In this document: piece after piece, positions 15,624 through 24,935 of the stretch
Numbering within the stretch: position 1 is the stretch's first letter
How the letters are laid out: each line of letters opens with the position of its first letter
Assembly: GCF_008801935.1 (NCBI RefSeq)
Contig: NZ_VZOT01000007.1
Span: 1 to 64,000, forward strand
Origin: Comamonas kerstersii
GTDB taxonomy: Bacteria > Pseudomonadota > Gammaproteobacteria > Burkholderiales > Burkholderiaceae_C
Reading direction: 5' to 3'
DNA length: 64,000 bases
Program-made: the position numbers and the translations under genes
Notes under the pieces: model-generated
Seen by the model: the letters and a program-made list of their open reading frames with translations, nothing else
What the model was told of the DNA's origin: nothing
Database searches by the model: none

Positions 15624-18215
15624 TTATTCCTGCAGCATCTGAATCAGCTGCTTTTCAATCTGCAGCTGTTTGGCGCTGTTGCTCAGGTGCTCGCCCTGCA
15701 CCAGAAAGCTGTCTTCCACCCGCTCACCCAGTGTGGAGACCTTGGCCAGCTGCACATCCAGCCCATGCTCGGCCAGGATGCGTGCCACGGAATACAGCAG
15801 CCCTGCGCGGTCGCTGGCAGAAATGCTGAGCACCCAGTTCTGCGCTTTTTCATCGGGCGTGAGCGAGACGCGCGGCACCATGGGGAAGCTGCGCACACGG
15901 CGCGACAGGCGGCGCTTGATGGGCGCTGGCAGTGGCTCCTGGCTCTGGATGGCCTGTGGCAGGCCGTTTTCAATCAGCGTGGTCAGCTCCCGGTAGTGGG
16001 TCTGCAGCTGTTCATAGGCAATCTGGAAGGTATCCAGCGCATAGCCATTGCGGGCCGTGTGGATGCGCGCGTCCAGAATCGTCATGCCAGCGCGGTCAAA
16101 GTAGCCGCAGATGCGGGCGAACAGATCGGGCTGGTCCGGGGTGTAGACCACGACCTGCACCCCTTCGCCCAGCAGCGACTGGCGTGCACGCACAATCGGC
16201 TCCTTGGTGCCCACATGGCGCGAGAGCTGGCGGGTGTGCCAGGCAATGTCTTCGGGCTCATGCCGCATGAAGTAGCTCACATTCAGCGTGTCCCACAGCG
16301 CCTGGTGCGAGGCATAGGGCTGCGCCGTCAGCGCCAGCAGTCGCAGCGCATCGCGCTTGCGAGCTTCTACGGTGGACTCCGCATCGGGCGCACGGCCGCC
16401 CAGCACGCGCAGGGCGTTGTGGAACAGGTCTTCGAGCAGCTTGCCCTTCCACGCATTCCACACCTTGGGGCTGGTGCCGCGAATATCGGCAACGGTGAGC
16501 AGGTACAGGGCCGTCAGACGCCGCTCATTGCCGACTTTCTCGGCAAAGGCGCGGATGACGTCGGGGTCAGAGGTGTCCTGCTTTTGCGCCACCGTACTCA
16601 TCAGAAGGTGGGTGCGCACCAGAAACTCCACCAGCTCAGCGTCGTCCTTGCTCATCTTGTGCTGGCGTGCAAAGCGCTTGACCTCAATGGCGCCAATTTC
16701 AGAGTGGTCCCCCCCGCGGCCCTTGCCAATGTCGTGGAACAGGCAGGCCAGGTACAGCAGCCAGGGCTTGTCCCAGCCGCTGGCCAGCTGCGAGCACAGC
16801 GGGTATTCGTGCGCGTGCTCGGCCATGAAGAAACGCCGCATATTGCGCAGCACCATGAGTGTGTGCTGGTCCACGGTGTAGACGTGGAACAGGTCGTGCT
16901 GCATCTGCCCCACGATGCGGCGGAACGACCACAGATAGCGCCCCAGCACCGAGGTGGCATTCATCAGGCGGAAGGCATGCGTCTGCCCGCTGGGGGCCTG
17001 CAGAATCTGCATGAAGGTCTGGTGGTTAACCGGGTCCTGGCGGAAGCTGTTGTCCATCAGATCACGGGCACTGTAGAGCGCGCGCAGTGTGCGTGCAGAC
17101 AGATCGCGCAAGCCGGGCGAGCGCTGGTAGGTCAAAAAGGTGGCCAGAATGGCGTGTGGGTCGCGCTGGTAGAGATCGTCGCTGGAGACTTCGACCAGTC
17201 CGTCCTTGTCATAAAAGCGCTCGTCGATATATTTGAGTCCGGCGTTGTTCGGGTAGAGGTATTCCTGAATATTGAGTAGCAGAATCTGCTGCAGCTGCAT
17301 GACCGCCTTGGCGGCCCAGTAGTAGCGGCGCATCAGCACCTCACTGGCACGCACGGGAATGGTCTTGCCCGCAGGTGTGTGGTTCTGAATGCCAAAGGAT
17401 TCGGCCAGCGTGGTCTGCAGGTCAAACACCAGGCGGTCTTCGTGGCGGCCTGCAATGGCGTGCAGCTTGGCGCGGATCAGGCTGATGGTTGCCTCATTGC
17501 GCTCCAGCTGCATGGCTTCATAGTCCGTGGCAATACCGCTGGCAGCCAGCTCGCGCCAGCTATTGCCCAGGCCTGCAGCCTGCGCCACCCACAAGATGGT
17601 GTGCAAGTCTCGCAGACCGCCGGGTGACTCCTTGCAGTTGGGCTCCAGCGAGTAGGGCGTGCCTTCATGCTTGATGTGGCGCTGGCGCAGCTCCAGGGTC
17701 TTGGCCGTGAAAAAGTCCCGTGGGTTCAGCGCTGCGCGAAACTGCTGCTGAAACTCGGCAAACAGGGCGGCATCGCCATCAATCAGGCGCGCTTCCAGCA
17801 GCGAAGTCTGCACCGTCACATCGTTTCTGGCTTCGGCCACGCATTCGCTGACCGTGCGCACGCTGGAGCCAATTTCCAGCCCCGCATCCCAGCAGTTGCC
17901 AATAAAACGCTCCAGATCTGCCTTGAGGTGCGGGTGGGCTTCGGTATGCTCACCGGGCAAAAGCAGCAGCACATCGACGTCTGAGGCGGGGAACAGCTGT
18001 TCACGCCCGTAGCCGCCCACGGCAATCAGGCTGACTTCCGCAGGCAGCTGCGCCGTCTCACGCAGGGCGCGCAGGTGCTGGTCCGTCAGGCGCGAGAGTT
18101 TTTGCAGCAGCGAACGAATGCCACGGGTGTTGGCAGCAGGGGTGCGCAGCACATCAGTGATGGCCGCTTTTTCCTGGCGATAGGCTGTGCGCAGAGCGCC
18201 GATTTCAGAGTTCAT
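15624..18215 (-). CDS. glnD: Bifunctional PII uridylyltransferase/uridylyl-removing enzyme
   Basis: The 863-residue GlnD senses glutamine and modifies PII proteins to set nitrogen assimilation. Visible parts in order are the nucleotidyltransferase domain with [20 protein letters not shown] (residues ~66-85), the GlnE/GlnD linker domain, an HD domain with [13 protein letters not shown], and two C-terminal ACT domains ([11 protein letters not shown] and [21 protein letters not shown]). Length is normal for beta-proteobacteria. It is transcribed away from ubiG and shares a ~210-base divergent promoter region. Confidence 0.97.
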   Translation of the reverse strand: MNSEIGALRTAYRQEKAAITDVLRTPAANTRGIRSLLQKLSRLTDQHLRALRETAQLPAEVSLIAVGGYGREQLFPASDVDVLLLLPGEHTEAHPHLKADLERFIGNCWDAGLEIGSSVRTVSECVAEARNDVTVQTSLLEARLIDGDAALFAEFQQQFRAALNPRDFFTAKTLELRQRHIKHEGTPYSLEPNCKESPGGLRDLHTILWVAQAAGLGNSWRELAASGIATDYEAMQLERNEATISLIRAKLHAIAGRHEDRLVFDLQTTLAESFGIQNHTPAGKTIPVRASEVLMRRYYWAAKAVMQLQQILLLNIQEYLYPNNAGLKYIDERFYDKDGLVEVSSDDLYQRDPHAILATFLTYQRSPGLRDLSARTLRALYSARDLMDNSFRQDPVNHQTFMQILQAPSGQTHAFRLMNATSVLGRYLWSFRRIVGQMQHDLFHVYTVDQHTLMVLRNMRRFFMAEHAHEYPLCSQLASGWDKPWLLYLACLFHDIGKGRGGDHSEIGAIEVKRFARQHKMSKDDAELVEFLVRTHLLMSTVAQKQDTSDPDVIRAFAEKVGNERRLTALYLLTVADIRGTSPKVWNAWKGKLLEDLFHNALRVLGGRAPDAESTVEARKRDALRLLALTAQPYASHQALWDTLNVSYFMRHEPEDIAWHTRQLSRHVGTKEPIVRARQSLLGEGVQVVVYTPDQPDLFARICGYFDRAGMTILDARIHTARNGYALDTFQIAYEQLQTHYRELTTLIENGLPQAIQSQEPLPAPIKRRLSRRVRSFPMVPRVSLTPDEKAQNWVLSISASDRAGLLYSVARILAEHGLDVQLAKVSTLGERVEDSFLVQGEHLSNSAKQLQIEKQLIQMLQE

Positions 18216-18427
18216 GGGTGATTACAGACAGTTTCAGCAGACGCACAGACAAGCAAGAAATATGCGCATTCCTGCACCTGGCAGGCTGCCCGAGGATGCT
18301 ACCCCAAGCCCTGACAGCGCAAAGCCAGTGCTGTTTTGCCAGATGCCGTCTACCTGCGCTGCAGGAAGCCTGCGCGATGTCGCCATCTTTTTGGCTGAAG
18401 GCTGGAACTCGTTGCACAATCTGCGCT

Positions 18428-19138
18428 ATGACCGATTCGATCAATGTGGATCCAGCCGAGCTGGAAAAATTTTCAAGCCTTGCGCATCACTGGTGGGATC
18501 TCAACAGTGAGTTCAAGCCCTTGCACATGATCAATCCACTGCGTCTGGCGTGGATTGATGAGTACGCTGCGCTGCAGGGCAAAGACGTGCTGGATGTGGG
18601 CTGTGGCGGCGGCATTCTGGCCGATTCCATGGCGCGCAAAGGTGCCAAGGTCATGGGTATTGATCTGGCCACCAAATCACTGCGCGTGGCGCAGCTGCAC
18701 GCGCTGGAGACCGGCACGCCCAGTATTCAGTACCGCGAGGTGGCTGTGGAAGCACTGGCGCAGGAGTGCCCCGCCAGCTTTGACGTGGTGACCTGCATGG
18801 AAATGCTGGAGCACGTGCCCGATCCTGCCTCCGTGGTGCGTGCCTGTGCAACCCTGGTCAAGCCCGGCGGCTGGGTGTTCTTCTCCACCATCAACCGCAA
18901 TCCCAAGTCCTACGCATTGGCGATTGTGGCGGCGGAATATGTACTCAAGATGCTGCCTCAGGGCACGCATGAGTTTGACAAGTTCATTCGCCCCAGCGAA
19001 CTGGCCGCTTTCTGCCGTGAGGCCGGTTTGGTCGTCAAACACTCCAAGGGCCTGCAGCACAACCCGCTGACGGGCCGCTACTGGCTCAATGACGACTGCA
19101 GCGTGAACTACATGATTGCTACGCAGCGCCCCGCCTGA
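18428..19138 (+). CDS. ubiG: Ubiquinone biosynthesis O-methyltransferase
   Basis: This 236-residue SAM-dependent methyltransferase performs the two O-methylations of ubiquinone biosynthesis. Seen are the Ubi-type start ([17 protein letters not shown]), motif [20 protein letters not shown], and [10 protein letters not shown]. The frame is open 70 codons upstream, but ATG 18428 is chosen because the protein aligns there with family N-termini and the upstream part is not protein-like. Its stop overlaps the gph start by one base (TGATG). Confidence 0.95.
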   Translation: MTDSINVDPAELEKFSSLAHHWWDLNSEFKPLHMINPLRLAWIDEYAALQGKDVLDVGCGGGILADSMARKGAKVMGIDLATKSLRVAQLHALETGTPSIQYREVAVEALAQECPASFDVVTCMEMLEHVPDPASVVRACATLVKPGGWVFFSTINRNPKSYALAIVAAEYVLKMLPQGTHEFDKFIRPSELAAFCREAGLVVKHSKGLQHNPLTGRYWLNDDCSVNYMIATQRPA

Positions 19139-19812
19139 TGTCGAGCCAGATTCTGAATGCAGATGCCGTGCTGTTCGACCTGGACGGCACGTTGCTCGAC
19201 AGTGCGCCTGACCTGGGCTTTGCCGCCAACCAGCTGCGCATTGCGCGTGGCATGGAGCCACTGCCGCAGGCCAGCTACCGACCCTTTGTGGGCACAGGCG
19301 CGCGCGGCATGCTGCGCATTGCGCTGGGCGTGACGCCCGAGGCACCAGACTTTGAGCAGCTCAAGGAAGCCTTCTTCGTCGCCTACGAACAATGCATGGG
19401 CCAGCACTCCCAGCTGTTTGCGCAGGTACCGCAACTTGTCGCGGCCTTGCAGGCGCAGGGCATCGCCTGGGGCATTGTCACCAACAAGTCAGAACGCTTT
19501 ACCTTACCCATTGTGCAAAGCCAGCCCGTGCTGGCTGCAGCGCATGCCGTGGTCTGTGGTGATACGACGGCGCATTCCAAGCCCCATCCAGAACCCTTGC
19601 TGGAAGCCGCACGGCGTGCAGGCATTGCACCCGCACGCTGCATCTACGTGGGTGATGATGAGCGAGACATGATTGCCGCCCGCGCCGCAGGCATGCAGGC
19701 CATTGCTGCAGCCTATGGTTATCTGGGGGGTGTGGACAGTGTGACGGCCTGGAAGCCAGATTTCAGCATCAATTCACCGCTTGAGCTCACACAGCTGCTG
19801 GGATTGGCATAG
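19138..19812 (+). CDS. gph: Phosphoglycolate phosphatase (HAD superfamily)
   Basis: This 224-residue HAD-IA hydrolase has DLDGTLLDSAPDL (nucleophile Asp), V-T-N-K-S (motif II), a Lys in HSKPHPEP, and G-D-D-E-R-D motif IV. It would hydrolyse 2-phosphoglycolate formed during DNA repair or photorespiration-like metabolism. The ubiG-gph pair is common in proteobacteria. The stop codon overlaps the TAGAAT that probably serves as the ssrA -10 box. Confidence 0.9.
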   Translation: MSSQILNADAVLFDLDGTLLDSAPDLGFAANQLRIARGMEPLPQASYRPFVGTGARGMLRIALGVTPEAPDFEQLKEAFFVAYEQCMGQHSQLFAQVPQLVAALQAQGIAWGIVTNKSERFTLPIVQSQPVLAAAHAVVCGDTTAHSKPHPEPLLEAARRAGIAPARCIYVGDDERDMIAARAAGMQAIAAAYGYLGGVDSVTAWKPDFSINSPLELTQLLGLA

Positions 19813-19825
19813 AATAGACAGCTAC

Positions 19826-20203
19826 GGGGCTGTCCTGGTTTCGACGTGGGTTCGGGATCAGTGTGGTGCATGTCGAGCTTGAGTCACGCTCGTAAATCTC
19901 GGTTCACAAAACTAACTGCAAACGACGAACGTTTCGCACTCGCCGCTTAAATCCGGTGAGCCTTGCAACAGCACGCTGATGGGCTGGGCAAAGGGGTAGC
20001 AATACCTCTCGGCTGCAAGGGAATTCACATCAGCTGGCTTGGCACTGGGTACCTTAGTGTTGGGCAAGATCCAAGGGTACTGGCCTTGTCTGCAGCGTGT
20101 GTCTGCGCGGCGTACAGGGTGAGATTCAAATCAGAACACTAAACATGTAGATCTGCCTGACGAAGGCTTGCGGACGCGGGTTCAATTCCCGCCAGCTCCA
20201 CCA
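19826..20203 (+). ncRNA. ssrA: tmRNA (one-piece), tag ANDERFALAA
   Basis: The transfer-messenger RNA rescues stalled ribosomes and tags nascent proteins. The 5' acceptor strand GGGGCTG pairs with CAGCTCC near the 3' end, followed by discriminator A and encoded CCA (20201-20203). The T-arm GGGTTCAATTCCC is visible. The reading frame 19918-19950 encodes ANDERFALAA and a stop. A TAGAAT -10 box at 19810-19815 overlaps the gph stop. The 3' end is the integration site of the prophage: the left att core lies within it and keeps the gene whole. Confidence 0.95.
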
Positions 20204-20204
20204 C
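20174..20204. other. attL core of the prophage (in ssrA 3' end)
   Basis: Thirty-one bases beginning ACGCGGGTTC and ending AGCTCCACCAC are repeated exactly at 53288-53318. They cover the T-arm and acceptor end of ssrA. Sequence diverges on both sides of each copy, as expected for an integrase crossover core. Confidence 0.93.
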
Positions 20205-20211
20205 CCACCAC

Positions 20212-20252
20212 AAGGCCACACAATGAGAAATCACTGTGCGGCCTTATTTTTT
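20212..20252 (+). terminator. Terminator downstream of ssrA
   Basis: AAGGCC-x-CACA pairs with TGTG-x-GGCCTT and is followed by TATTTTTT. It lies on the prophage side of attL, so the phage supplies the terminator of the rebuilt ssrA gene. Confidence 0.8.
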
Positions 20253-20262
20253 GCTCTTTTTA

Positions 20263-20315
20263 TTGTGTGTCGTTGTGCTGAAATTCACACCGATTTCACA
20301 CCGAATTCACACCGA
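20263..20315. promoter_or_regulatory. Left arm: repeats shared with the right prophage end (integrase arm-type sites)
   Basis: Three copies of TTCACACCGA occur at 20284, 20295 and 20306 with 11-bp spacing, preceded by TTGTGTGTCGTTGTGCTG (20263-20280). Near-identical elements occur at the right end in the same order (53195-53212 and 53236-53256). Short repeated sites flanking both att cores are the expected signature of lambda-type integrase arm binding. Confidence 0.7.
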
Positions 20316-20317
20316 TG

Positions 20318-21493
20318 CTATTTCACGGCTTTCAGCGTCGCCCTGGGCTTCTGGAAGTCTTCGCGGATGAACTTGCCGTAGGTCTTGAAGACCATGGTCA
20401 CATCGGCGTGCCCCATCTGGTCTGCGATGTACCAGGGGTTCGCCCCAGCGGTCAGGCGCGTTGAGGCGTAGGTGTGCCGGATCTGATAGGGGTTGCGGTA
20501 CTTGATGCCGGCACGCTTCATCAGCGGCAGCCAAGCTGTTTTGCGCACCTGGGCATCTGTCTCCCACGGCTCCAGCGTGCGCTGGTTGAGCCACACCCGT
20601 TTCCCGCGCATGAAGCTGATGGGCTTTTGTGCCTTGAGGGCTTCCAGGGCATCTGGGCTGAGATCTACGGTGCGCCTGCCGGATTCAGTCTTTGGACCCT
20701 TGATAACGCCAGCGACCTGGTTCTGCTCAATACGCACGATGGCATGCTCAAAATCAATATGCTGCCACTCCAGCGCCTGCAACTCTCCGGGGCGCAGGCC
20801 TGTTTCAAACCAAAATTGAAACATCGGCCATTCATCAGCACGGCAGGATTGCAATATGGCAGCACGTTCTTCGTGCGTGAATGGGTCAACCACATAATCG
20901 CTGGCTTTGCTGGTTTGTCGAATCAGTTTCGATAATGCAATACGCTCAAATGGATTTACTGTGATCAGCCCATCGTTGAGTGCATCCTCAAATATCGATC
21001 GCAGCGGGATCAGCATATTGCGGATGGCCTTGCTTGTGCAGTCCATGTCGCTAACCCAGTCACGCAGGGCGGAAGGTGTAACGTCTCCCAGTTTCCAGCC
21101 GTGCCAGTGGCGCATGCGCTCGCCGGTGATGCTCTTGTAGTAGCCACGGTAGGTAGAGGGCGACATCTGGCCGTTGGCAACCTGCTTCTCATAGAGGTGC
21201 AGCTGGTTGTTCAGCATGTCCTCCATGAGGCAGAGTTCTTTTTTCTGCACCTGAGCTTTGGGACTTTCAGGGAAGTAGGCAGCATACTCAAAACTACCAT
21301 CTGCGATTTTTCTCCTGATTTCGTTTCTCAGGTTTTCTGCATAGGTAATCGCTGCTTTGTTGATGGTGCAAGGTGGCAATAATTCCCGGCACTGCTGCCC
21401 GTTCCATGAAAAGGCAATCTGAATTCGTGGACCTGAAACAAGCTCACGAATCAAAATGCCCGGCGGGGTTTTGATATTTGGCTTTTTATCCAT
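20318..21493 (-). CDS. int: Phage tyrosine integrase
   Basis: This 391-residue site-specific recombinase has an N-terminal arm-binding domain (residues ~10-70), a SAM-like core-binding domain (~90-185) and a catalytic domain. Catalytic residues visible are Arg234 (TGLRPGEL), Arg339 in Y-Q-I-R-H, His362 (MGHADV) and nucleophile Tyr372 (KTYGKF). The usual first His of the H-x-x-R box is Tyr, as in many phage integrases. It lies beside attL and is transcribed toward ssrA. Its start overlaps the xis gene by 43 bases. Confidence 0.93.
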   Translation of the reverse strand: MDKKPNIKTPPGILIRELVSGPRIQIAFSWNGQQCRELLPPCTINKAAITYAENLRNEIRRKIADGSFEYAAYFPESPKAQVQKKELCLMEDMLNNQLHLYEKQVANGQMSPSTYRGYYKSITGERMRHWHGWKLGDVTPSALRDWVSDMDCTSKAIRNMLIPLRSIFEDALNDGLITVNPFERIALSKLIRQTSKASDYVVDPFTHEERAAILQSCRADEWPMFQFWFETGLRPGELQALEWQHIDFEHAIVRIEQNQVAGVIKGPKTESGRRTVDLSPDALEALKAQKPISFMRGKRVWLNQRTLEPWETDAQVRKTAWLPLMKRAGIKYRNPYQIRHTYASTRLTAGANPWYIADQMGHADVTMVFKTYGKFIREDFQKPRATLKAVK

Positions 21494-21705
21494 TCGTCGG
21501 CCTTTTTGACATTTACATAAAGGCGGCGGCCTATGACAGCGCAGTGTGTGCCATCAAGCCATTTGCCTTCTTTCCTGCGTTGATGAATGGCCATGGGGGT
21601 GACGCCAGTCAGCTCCTGGTACTTGCTTGCCAACACCCATTCCGGTTCGATAGAGGTCTGCACAGTAGTGCTCAGTGGCGTTTCACTTGTTTCTGTGTGT
21701 TTCAT
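21451..21705 (-). CDS. xis: Excisionase (DUF1233-like)
   Basis: This 84-residue basic protein has a winged-helix-like core W-V-L-A-x-K-Y-x-E-L-T-G-V-T, A-I-H-Q-R-R-K-E-G-K-W, and Y-V-N-V-K-K-A-D-E-W-I, the pattern of phage excisionases found upstream of integrases. It would bend attL/attR arms and direct the integrase to excise. It ends inside the integrase gene start, giving coupled expression. Confidence 0.8.
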   Translation of the reverse strand: MKHTETSETPLSTTVQTSIEPEWVLASKYQELTGVTPMAIHQRRKEGKWLDGTHCAVIGRRLYVNVKKADEWIKSQISKPRRAF

Positions 21706-21717
21706 GGTTTGGGCAAT

Positions 21718-21737
21718 AAAAAAGCCCCTTTTGGGGC
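21718..21737 (-). terminator. Terminator upstream of xis
   Basis: GCCCC-AAAA-GGGGC followed by a T-rich run on the minus strand. It lies between the small early genes and xis-int, so int and xis need readthrough or antitermination, or a promoter very close to xis. Confidence 0.75.
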
Positions 21738-21740
21738 GGT

Positions 21741-21818
21741 TCAGTCTTCGTCGCTGGGCTCATTCCAGCGGTCGCGCTTATCTCCGCGCTCACGGGCGCG
21801 GCGGCTGGCTTGGGTCAT
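21741..21818 (-). CDS. Coupled 25-residue small protein
   Basis: A 25-codon reading frame, MTQASRRARERGDKRDRW then NEPSDED, starts in an ATGA overlap with the stop of the preceding gene (21815-22762). The sequence is highly charged, basic then acidic. No family is recognised. The perfect start-stop overlap and position in a leftward early operon are the only evidence that it is translated. Confidence 0.5.
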   Translation of the reverse strand: MTQASRRARERGDKRDRWNEPSDED

Positions 21819-22762
21819 GTGCTTAGCTCCTGGGTGGTGCGCAGTGGATTGCCTGCAAGCCCTTTGCGCTTAAGGTAGTCCAGTGCTTTCTCTGCAGACT
21901 CATTGCCTGGTGAGGCTTTGCGCAGCTGTTGGACTAGCTTGCGCGTGAGCATGGCCAGTTCGTCCAGTGTGAATTGCTGCGCAGCGAGTAGCGGGCGCAC
22001 TTGGTGCTCTGTGTAGAGCGCAGTCCATCCCATGCCAATGCGGTCGCTAGGGTAGAAGCTAGTTGCCGTGGAGCCGTATTCTTCAGTTTCAAACCGGAAT
22101 GCAACAGCGACAGGCTCCGGCATCTGCACAGGCGCTGCCTCTGTTGAATCAACAGCTTGCGCCATGTCGGCGACATCAATGTCATCGAGTTGCGCTGCCA
22201 CTGGCGGCTGGGGTGCTGCGGCAAGCATGGCTGCGTAAATGTCCCGCGTTTGGTGCTGGCGTGTTACATGCTTCAGTGCTGCTTGCTGCATAGTCACCGT
22301 CGGCTCCACTGGCACCAGCTTCCATCCTTCTGGCGCACCCTGCTGCGCTGCTGCCAGCTGCTTGATGGCCTCCACGGCGCGCTGGGTCGTTGTGCCGATG
22401 GCGCGGTCTTGCCAGCCTTGCGCAACATCTTCCAGCGCGTTGCACACCTCGGCAAAGAACTGGCACAGGTTTGCTTGCCCCTGCTTCAGTCGTTCGTTTT
22501 CCGCCTGCACCGCGCGCAGCATGTCGTCCTTGCTGGCGTATTGGCTCATGCTGTGGCTGGGTTCACTGATCTGATACACCCCATCCTTGGGCACATCGCA
22601 GCCTTGGCACTGCAGGGCTTGACGGACGCTGACCAGGGCCTTGGCTTCGCTCGTGACTTCAACGTGGTGGCCTGGGTCGCGCTTCAGGATGCGCTTGATT
22701 GCCAGCTCGAGTGCTGCTTCTGCTTCGCGCAGGGCTTCAATTACGTTGGGTTGTGTGCACAC
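21815..22762 (-). CDS. Phage early protein, unknown function
   Basis: About 315 residues. It contains a coiled-coil-like middle and a segment GWKLVPVEPT...A-M-L-A-A-A-P-Q-P-P that recurs in many phage early proteins of unknown role. GTG 22762 (MCTQPNVIEAL) is chosen because GGAGAG lies just before it. The upstream TTG would start inside a terminator hairpin. A Gln/Ala-rich composition suggests a structural or regulatory rather than enzymatic part. Function is not known. Confidence 0.65.
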   Translation of the reverse strand: MCTQPNVIEALREAEAALELAIKRILKRDPGHHVEVTSEAKALVSVRQALQCQGCDVPKDGVYQISEPSHSMSQYASKDDMLRAVQAENERLKQGQANLCQFFAEVCNALEDVAQGWQDRAIGTTTQRAVEAIKQLAAAQQGAPEGWKLVPVEPTVTMQQAALKHVTRQHQTRDIYAAMLAAAPQPPVAAQLDDIDVADMAQAVDSTEAAPVQMPEPVAVAFRFETEEYGSTATSFYPSDRIGMGWTALYTEHQVRPLLAAQQFTLDELAMLTRKLVQQLRKASPGNESAEKALDYLKRKGLAGNPLRTTQELST

Positions 22763-22776
22763 ATCTCTCTCCAGAT

Positions 22777-22803
22777 AAAACAAAACCCGCGCTCAGGCGG
22801 GTT
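22777..22803 (-). terminator. Intrinsic terminator in leftward early operon
   Basis: AACCCGC-x6-GCGGGTT followed by TTGTTTTA on the minus strand, ending just before the GGAGAG-GTG start of the next gene. Like the terminator at 21718, it suggests antitermination control of leftward genes. Confidence 0.7.
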
Positions 22804-22993
22804 GCAGGTGTGGTGGGTTCAGGCCGTGCCAGGCGTCACCCCGTAGCAATGGACTCGGCGCTGGCCGTGGGTCGTGCTCCCATGGCTTTTCCAGCTCCTC
22901 AGCCTTGATGACTTCCAGAGCCTCGCGCCTGCCCATGGTCTTGAGTAGCTGCTCGATGCGCTCGCAGCGCCAGCGGATGTAGGCTGGGGTCAT
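22793..22993 (-). CDS. Small phage protein, unknown
   Basis: This 66-residue protein begins MTPAYIRWRCERIEQLL and has a basic helical N-terminus followed by a Pro/His-rich tail. The start follows the upstream stop by two bases, indicating an operon. No recognised domain is present. Confidence 0.55.
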   Translation of the reverse strand: MTPAYIRWRCERIEQLLKTMGRREALEVIKAEELEKPWEHDPRPAPSPLLRGDAWHGLNPPHLQPA

Positions 22994-22995
22994 GG

Positions 22996-23553
22996 TCAGG
23001 CCTTGATGGCTGGAAGCTGCTTGTTGCCCATCTGCTTGAGCAGCACCTTGCGCACGACTTCAGCGGCCATCTGCATCTGCTTGGGGCTGCTCTTTTGCAC
23101 AATCTCGTCATGTGCCTCGATGGCGTAATCCATGGCTTGGATGCCGATGCCATCGAAGCCGAAGCGCCCGCGCTTGAGGTAACGCTCGCGGCAGCGGTTC
23201 ATGGCGTCCTGGGCTTTCTCGATTTCATTGGCAAGAAACTCGCTGATTTCCATGGCCCGAACCTTGGCCATATTGATGGCCAGGCCAACAAGCAGAAAGT
23301 CGTCTTCGTCTGCAGTGCCATCTTTCAGGCGGTCATAGGCAAAGCGGACCTTCACGATGTCCAGATCCACCTCACCCTCGCGGAATGGGCGGCAGTCATT
23401 GAGCAAAACAATGGGCTTGAGCAAGTGTGCATAAGCTTCTTTCTGGCTGGCAAAGCGTTTGGTCGCTGCCGGTGGCTTGCGCTTGGCTGCCTTTTCAGCA
23501 GCACGGCGCTGGGCACGGTTCATAGGGATCTGTTCTTGTGCAGGTGCAAGCAT
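22996..23553 (-). CDS. Phage early protein, unknown function
   Basis: This 185-residue protein has a strongly basic N-terminus (NRAQRRAAEKAAKRK) and a helical body. The ATG at 23553 has GGAG about eight bases upstream. MNRAQRR at 23523 is an alternative. It is the first gene of the leftward early operon, directly across a 118-base gap from the rightward genes. In lambdoid phages this junction holds the immunity region, but nothing here resembles a repressor. Confidence 0.65.
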   Translation of the reverse strand: MLAPAQEQIPMNRAQRRAAEKAAKRKPPAATKRFASQKEAYAHLLKPIVLLNDCRPFREGEVDLDIVKVRFAYDRLKDGTADEDDFLLVGLAINMAKVRAMEISEFLANEIEKAQDAMNRCRERYLKRGRFGFDGIGIQAMDYAIEAHDEIVQKSSPKQMQMAAEVVRKVLLKQMGNKQLPAIKA

Positions 23554-23671
23554 GTCGGTCTCCGTTGTCAGGGGGATCAGGACAGCACCCGGCTGGGCGC
23601 TGTGCTCATGCCTCTGGAATGCAAGCCATTCTTTGTGTAACCTTGTTAATTTCTAAATCAAAGATTTTGAA

Positions 23672-24325
23672 ATGAAAAAACACAAGGTAAATATTTCTTC
23701 AATGACCTCGAATCAGTCTTTTCTTGCCGCGACATTGTTTGTTGCGGCACTTTTTTTAATAATATTAATTACAGCAATTGGAGATAAATTGCTTTGCTGG
23801 ATTAATGAGAATTCAGGACTCGCTTCATGGGTCCAAGCAATAGGCTCTGTTGCTGCAATCGGTGGAATTTGGTGGCAAACCAAGGAGAATTATAAAAATA
23901 ACCAAAAAGATAGAAAGGTGGATCTGTATGGCGTGCAGCTTGAAGTTATGGCGGGAATTACTATGCTAAATAAGAGATTTAACAAATTTCTTTATGATTT
24001 TGATGCTGGGTTGCTAAAGATATGCGACTCTAGTGGAAATATAGATTTAAATAATATTAATTTTTTTGTTTTAGAGAGAAATGTTGCAAGCTATTTTCGT
24101 GAATTCTCTAAGTTTGCCAATAGCTCATCCGGTGCTATAAATGCTGAGGCGTTTATTGGGGAAATATGTTTTGAATTAGATGTTATGGCTGTGAAGATCA
24201 ACAAAAGATTTCCTGTTGATGAAGTTAGAAAGAGTATTAAGATGCTTAAGGAAAAATCAGAGGGGTTGAACTATTGGGTACCTCTTGAAATAAGGCAGCT
24301 GAAGGATCTATTAGGATATAAATAA
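23672..24325 (+). CDS. AT-rich membrane protein (prophage cargo)
   Basis: This 217-residue protein has two N-terminal hydrophobic helices (about residues 17-37 and 52-68) and a soluble, Lys/Asn/Phe-rich remainder. Codon use is strikingly AT-rich compared with every neighbouring phage gene, a mark of recent acquisition. Two-helix membrane anchors with a cytoplasmic domain occur among superinfection-exclusion and abortive-infection proteins, but no family is recognised. It occupies the place where a repressor or replication gene would be expected. Confidence 0.7.
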   Translation: MKKHKVNISSMTSNQSFLAATLFVAALFLIILITAIGDKLLCWINENSGLASWVQAIGSVAAIGGIWWQTKENYKNNQKDRKVDLYGVQLEVMAGITMLNKRFNKFLYDFDAGLLKICDSSGNIDLNNINFFVLERNVASYFREFSKFANSSSGAINAEAFIGEICFELDVMAVKINKRFPVDEVRKSIKMLKEKSEGLNYWVPLEIRQLKDLLGYK

Positions 24326-24455
24326 TCAGTTTTTACGCATCTGCCCGCACAAGGCGGGCCGCTGTTGAGTTGATGGAAATCAGTGCACAGCCTCAGCCGC
24401 ACACGCATCGGCCAGCGCCTGCTCAGGCGTCAGCGCCGATGGGAATGGGTTCTCC

Positions 24456-24935
24456 TTGCCGGCTCGAGAGATTCATGGATTCATTGCCAAAAAAACGGGC
24501 TATCGCCAGATGCTTCTAAAAGGCAAGAAGGTGAGTGTGCATCGTCTGGTGGCTGCGGCATTTTGCGAAAAGCCAGAGGGCTGTGATGTTGTCAATCATC
24601 TGGATGGCAACCCGCAGAACAACATGGCTACCAATTTGGAGTGGACGACTTTTGCTGGCAACAACTTGCACGCATTCCGGGTCCTTGGCCGCAAAGGCAC
24701 GTCGCTTGGCAAGTTTGGTAGCGAGCACCATACAAGCAAGCCTGTTGTGGCCAAGTGCTTGCTGACTGGTCGAGAGGTGTTCTATGCCGCAGCAATGGAC
24801 GCTGTGCGCCAAGGCTTCTGTAGCGCAGGCATTACTCACTGTTGCAGAGGGCGGCAAAAGTCGCACAAGGGCTATGCGTGGCGTTATGCAACTGAGCACG
24901 AAGTCGCCTTCATGGCTTACAGGGAGGACGCATGA
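24456..24935 (+). CDS. HNH homing-type endonuclease, N-terminus uncertain
   Basis: About 159 residues with the HNH_3 pattern: V-H-R-L-V-A-A-A-F, V-V-N-H-L-D-G-N-P-Q-N-N, and N-L-E-W-T-T, followed by a DNA-binding C-terminal segment typical of phage free-standing HNH nucleases. Most relatives carry an N-terminal NUMOD4 domain, which is missing here. The only start is a TTG with poor ribosome site, so the gene may be 5'-truncated. It overlaps the next ORF by ATGA. It may act as a homing nuclease with no benefit to the phage. Confidence 0.7.
   Translation: MPAREIHGFIAKKTGYRQMLLKGKKVSVHRLVAAAFCEKPEGCDVVNHLDGNPQNNMATNLEWTTFAGNNLHAFRVLGRKGTSLGKFGSEHHTSKPVVAKCLLTGREVFYAAAMDAVRQGFCSAGITHCCRGRQKSHKGYAWRYATEHEVAFMAYREDA

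Noticed and set aside
24383-24586. Frame upstream of the HNH gene as a missing NUMOD4 domain
   Set aside because: In none of the frames does the translation resemble NUMOD4, so a simple frameshift does not restore it.
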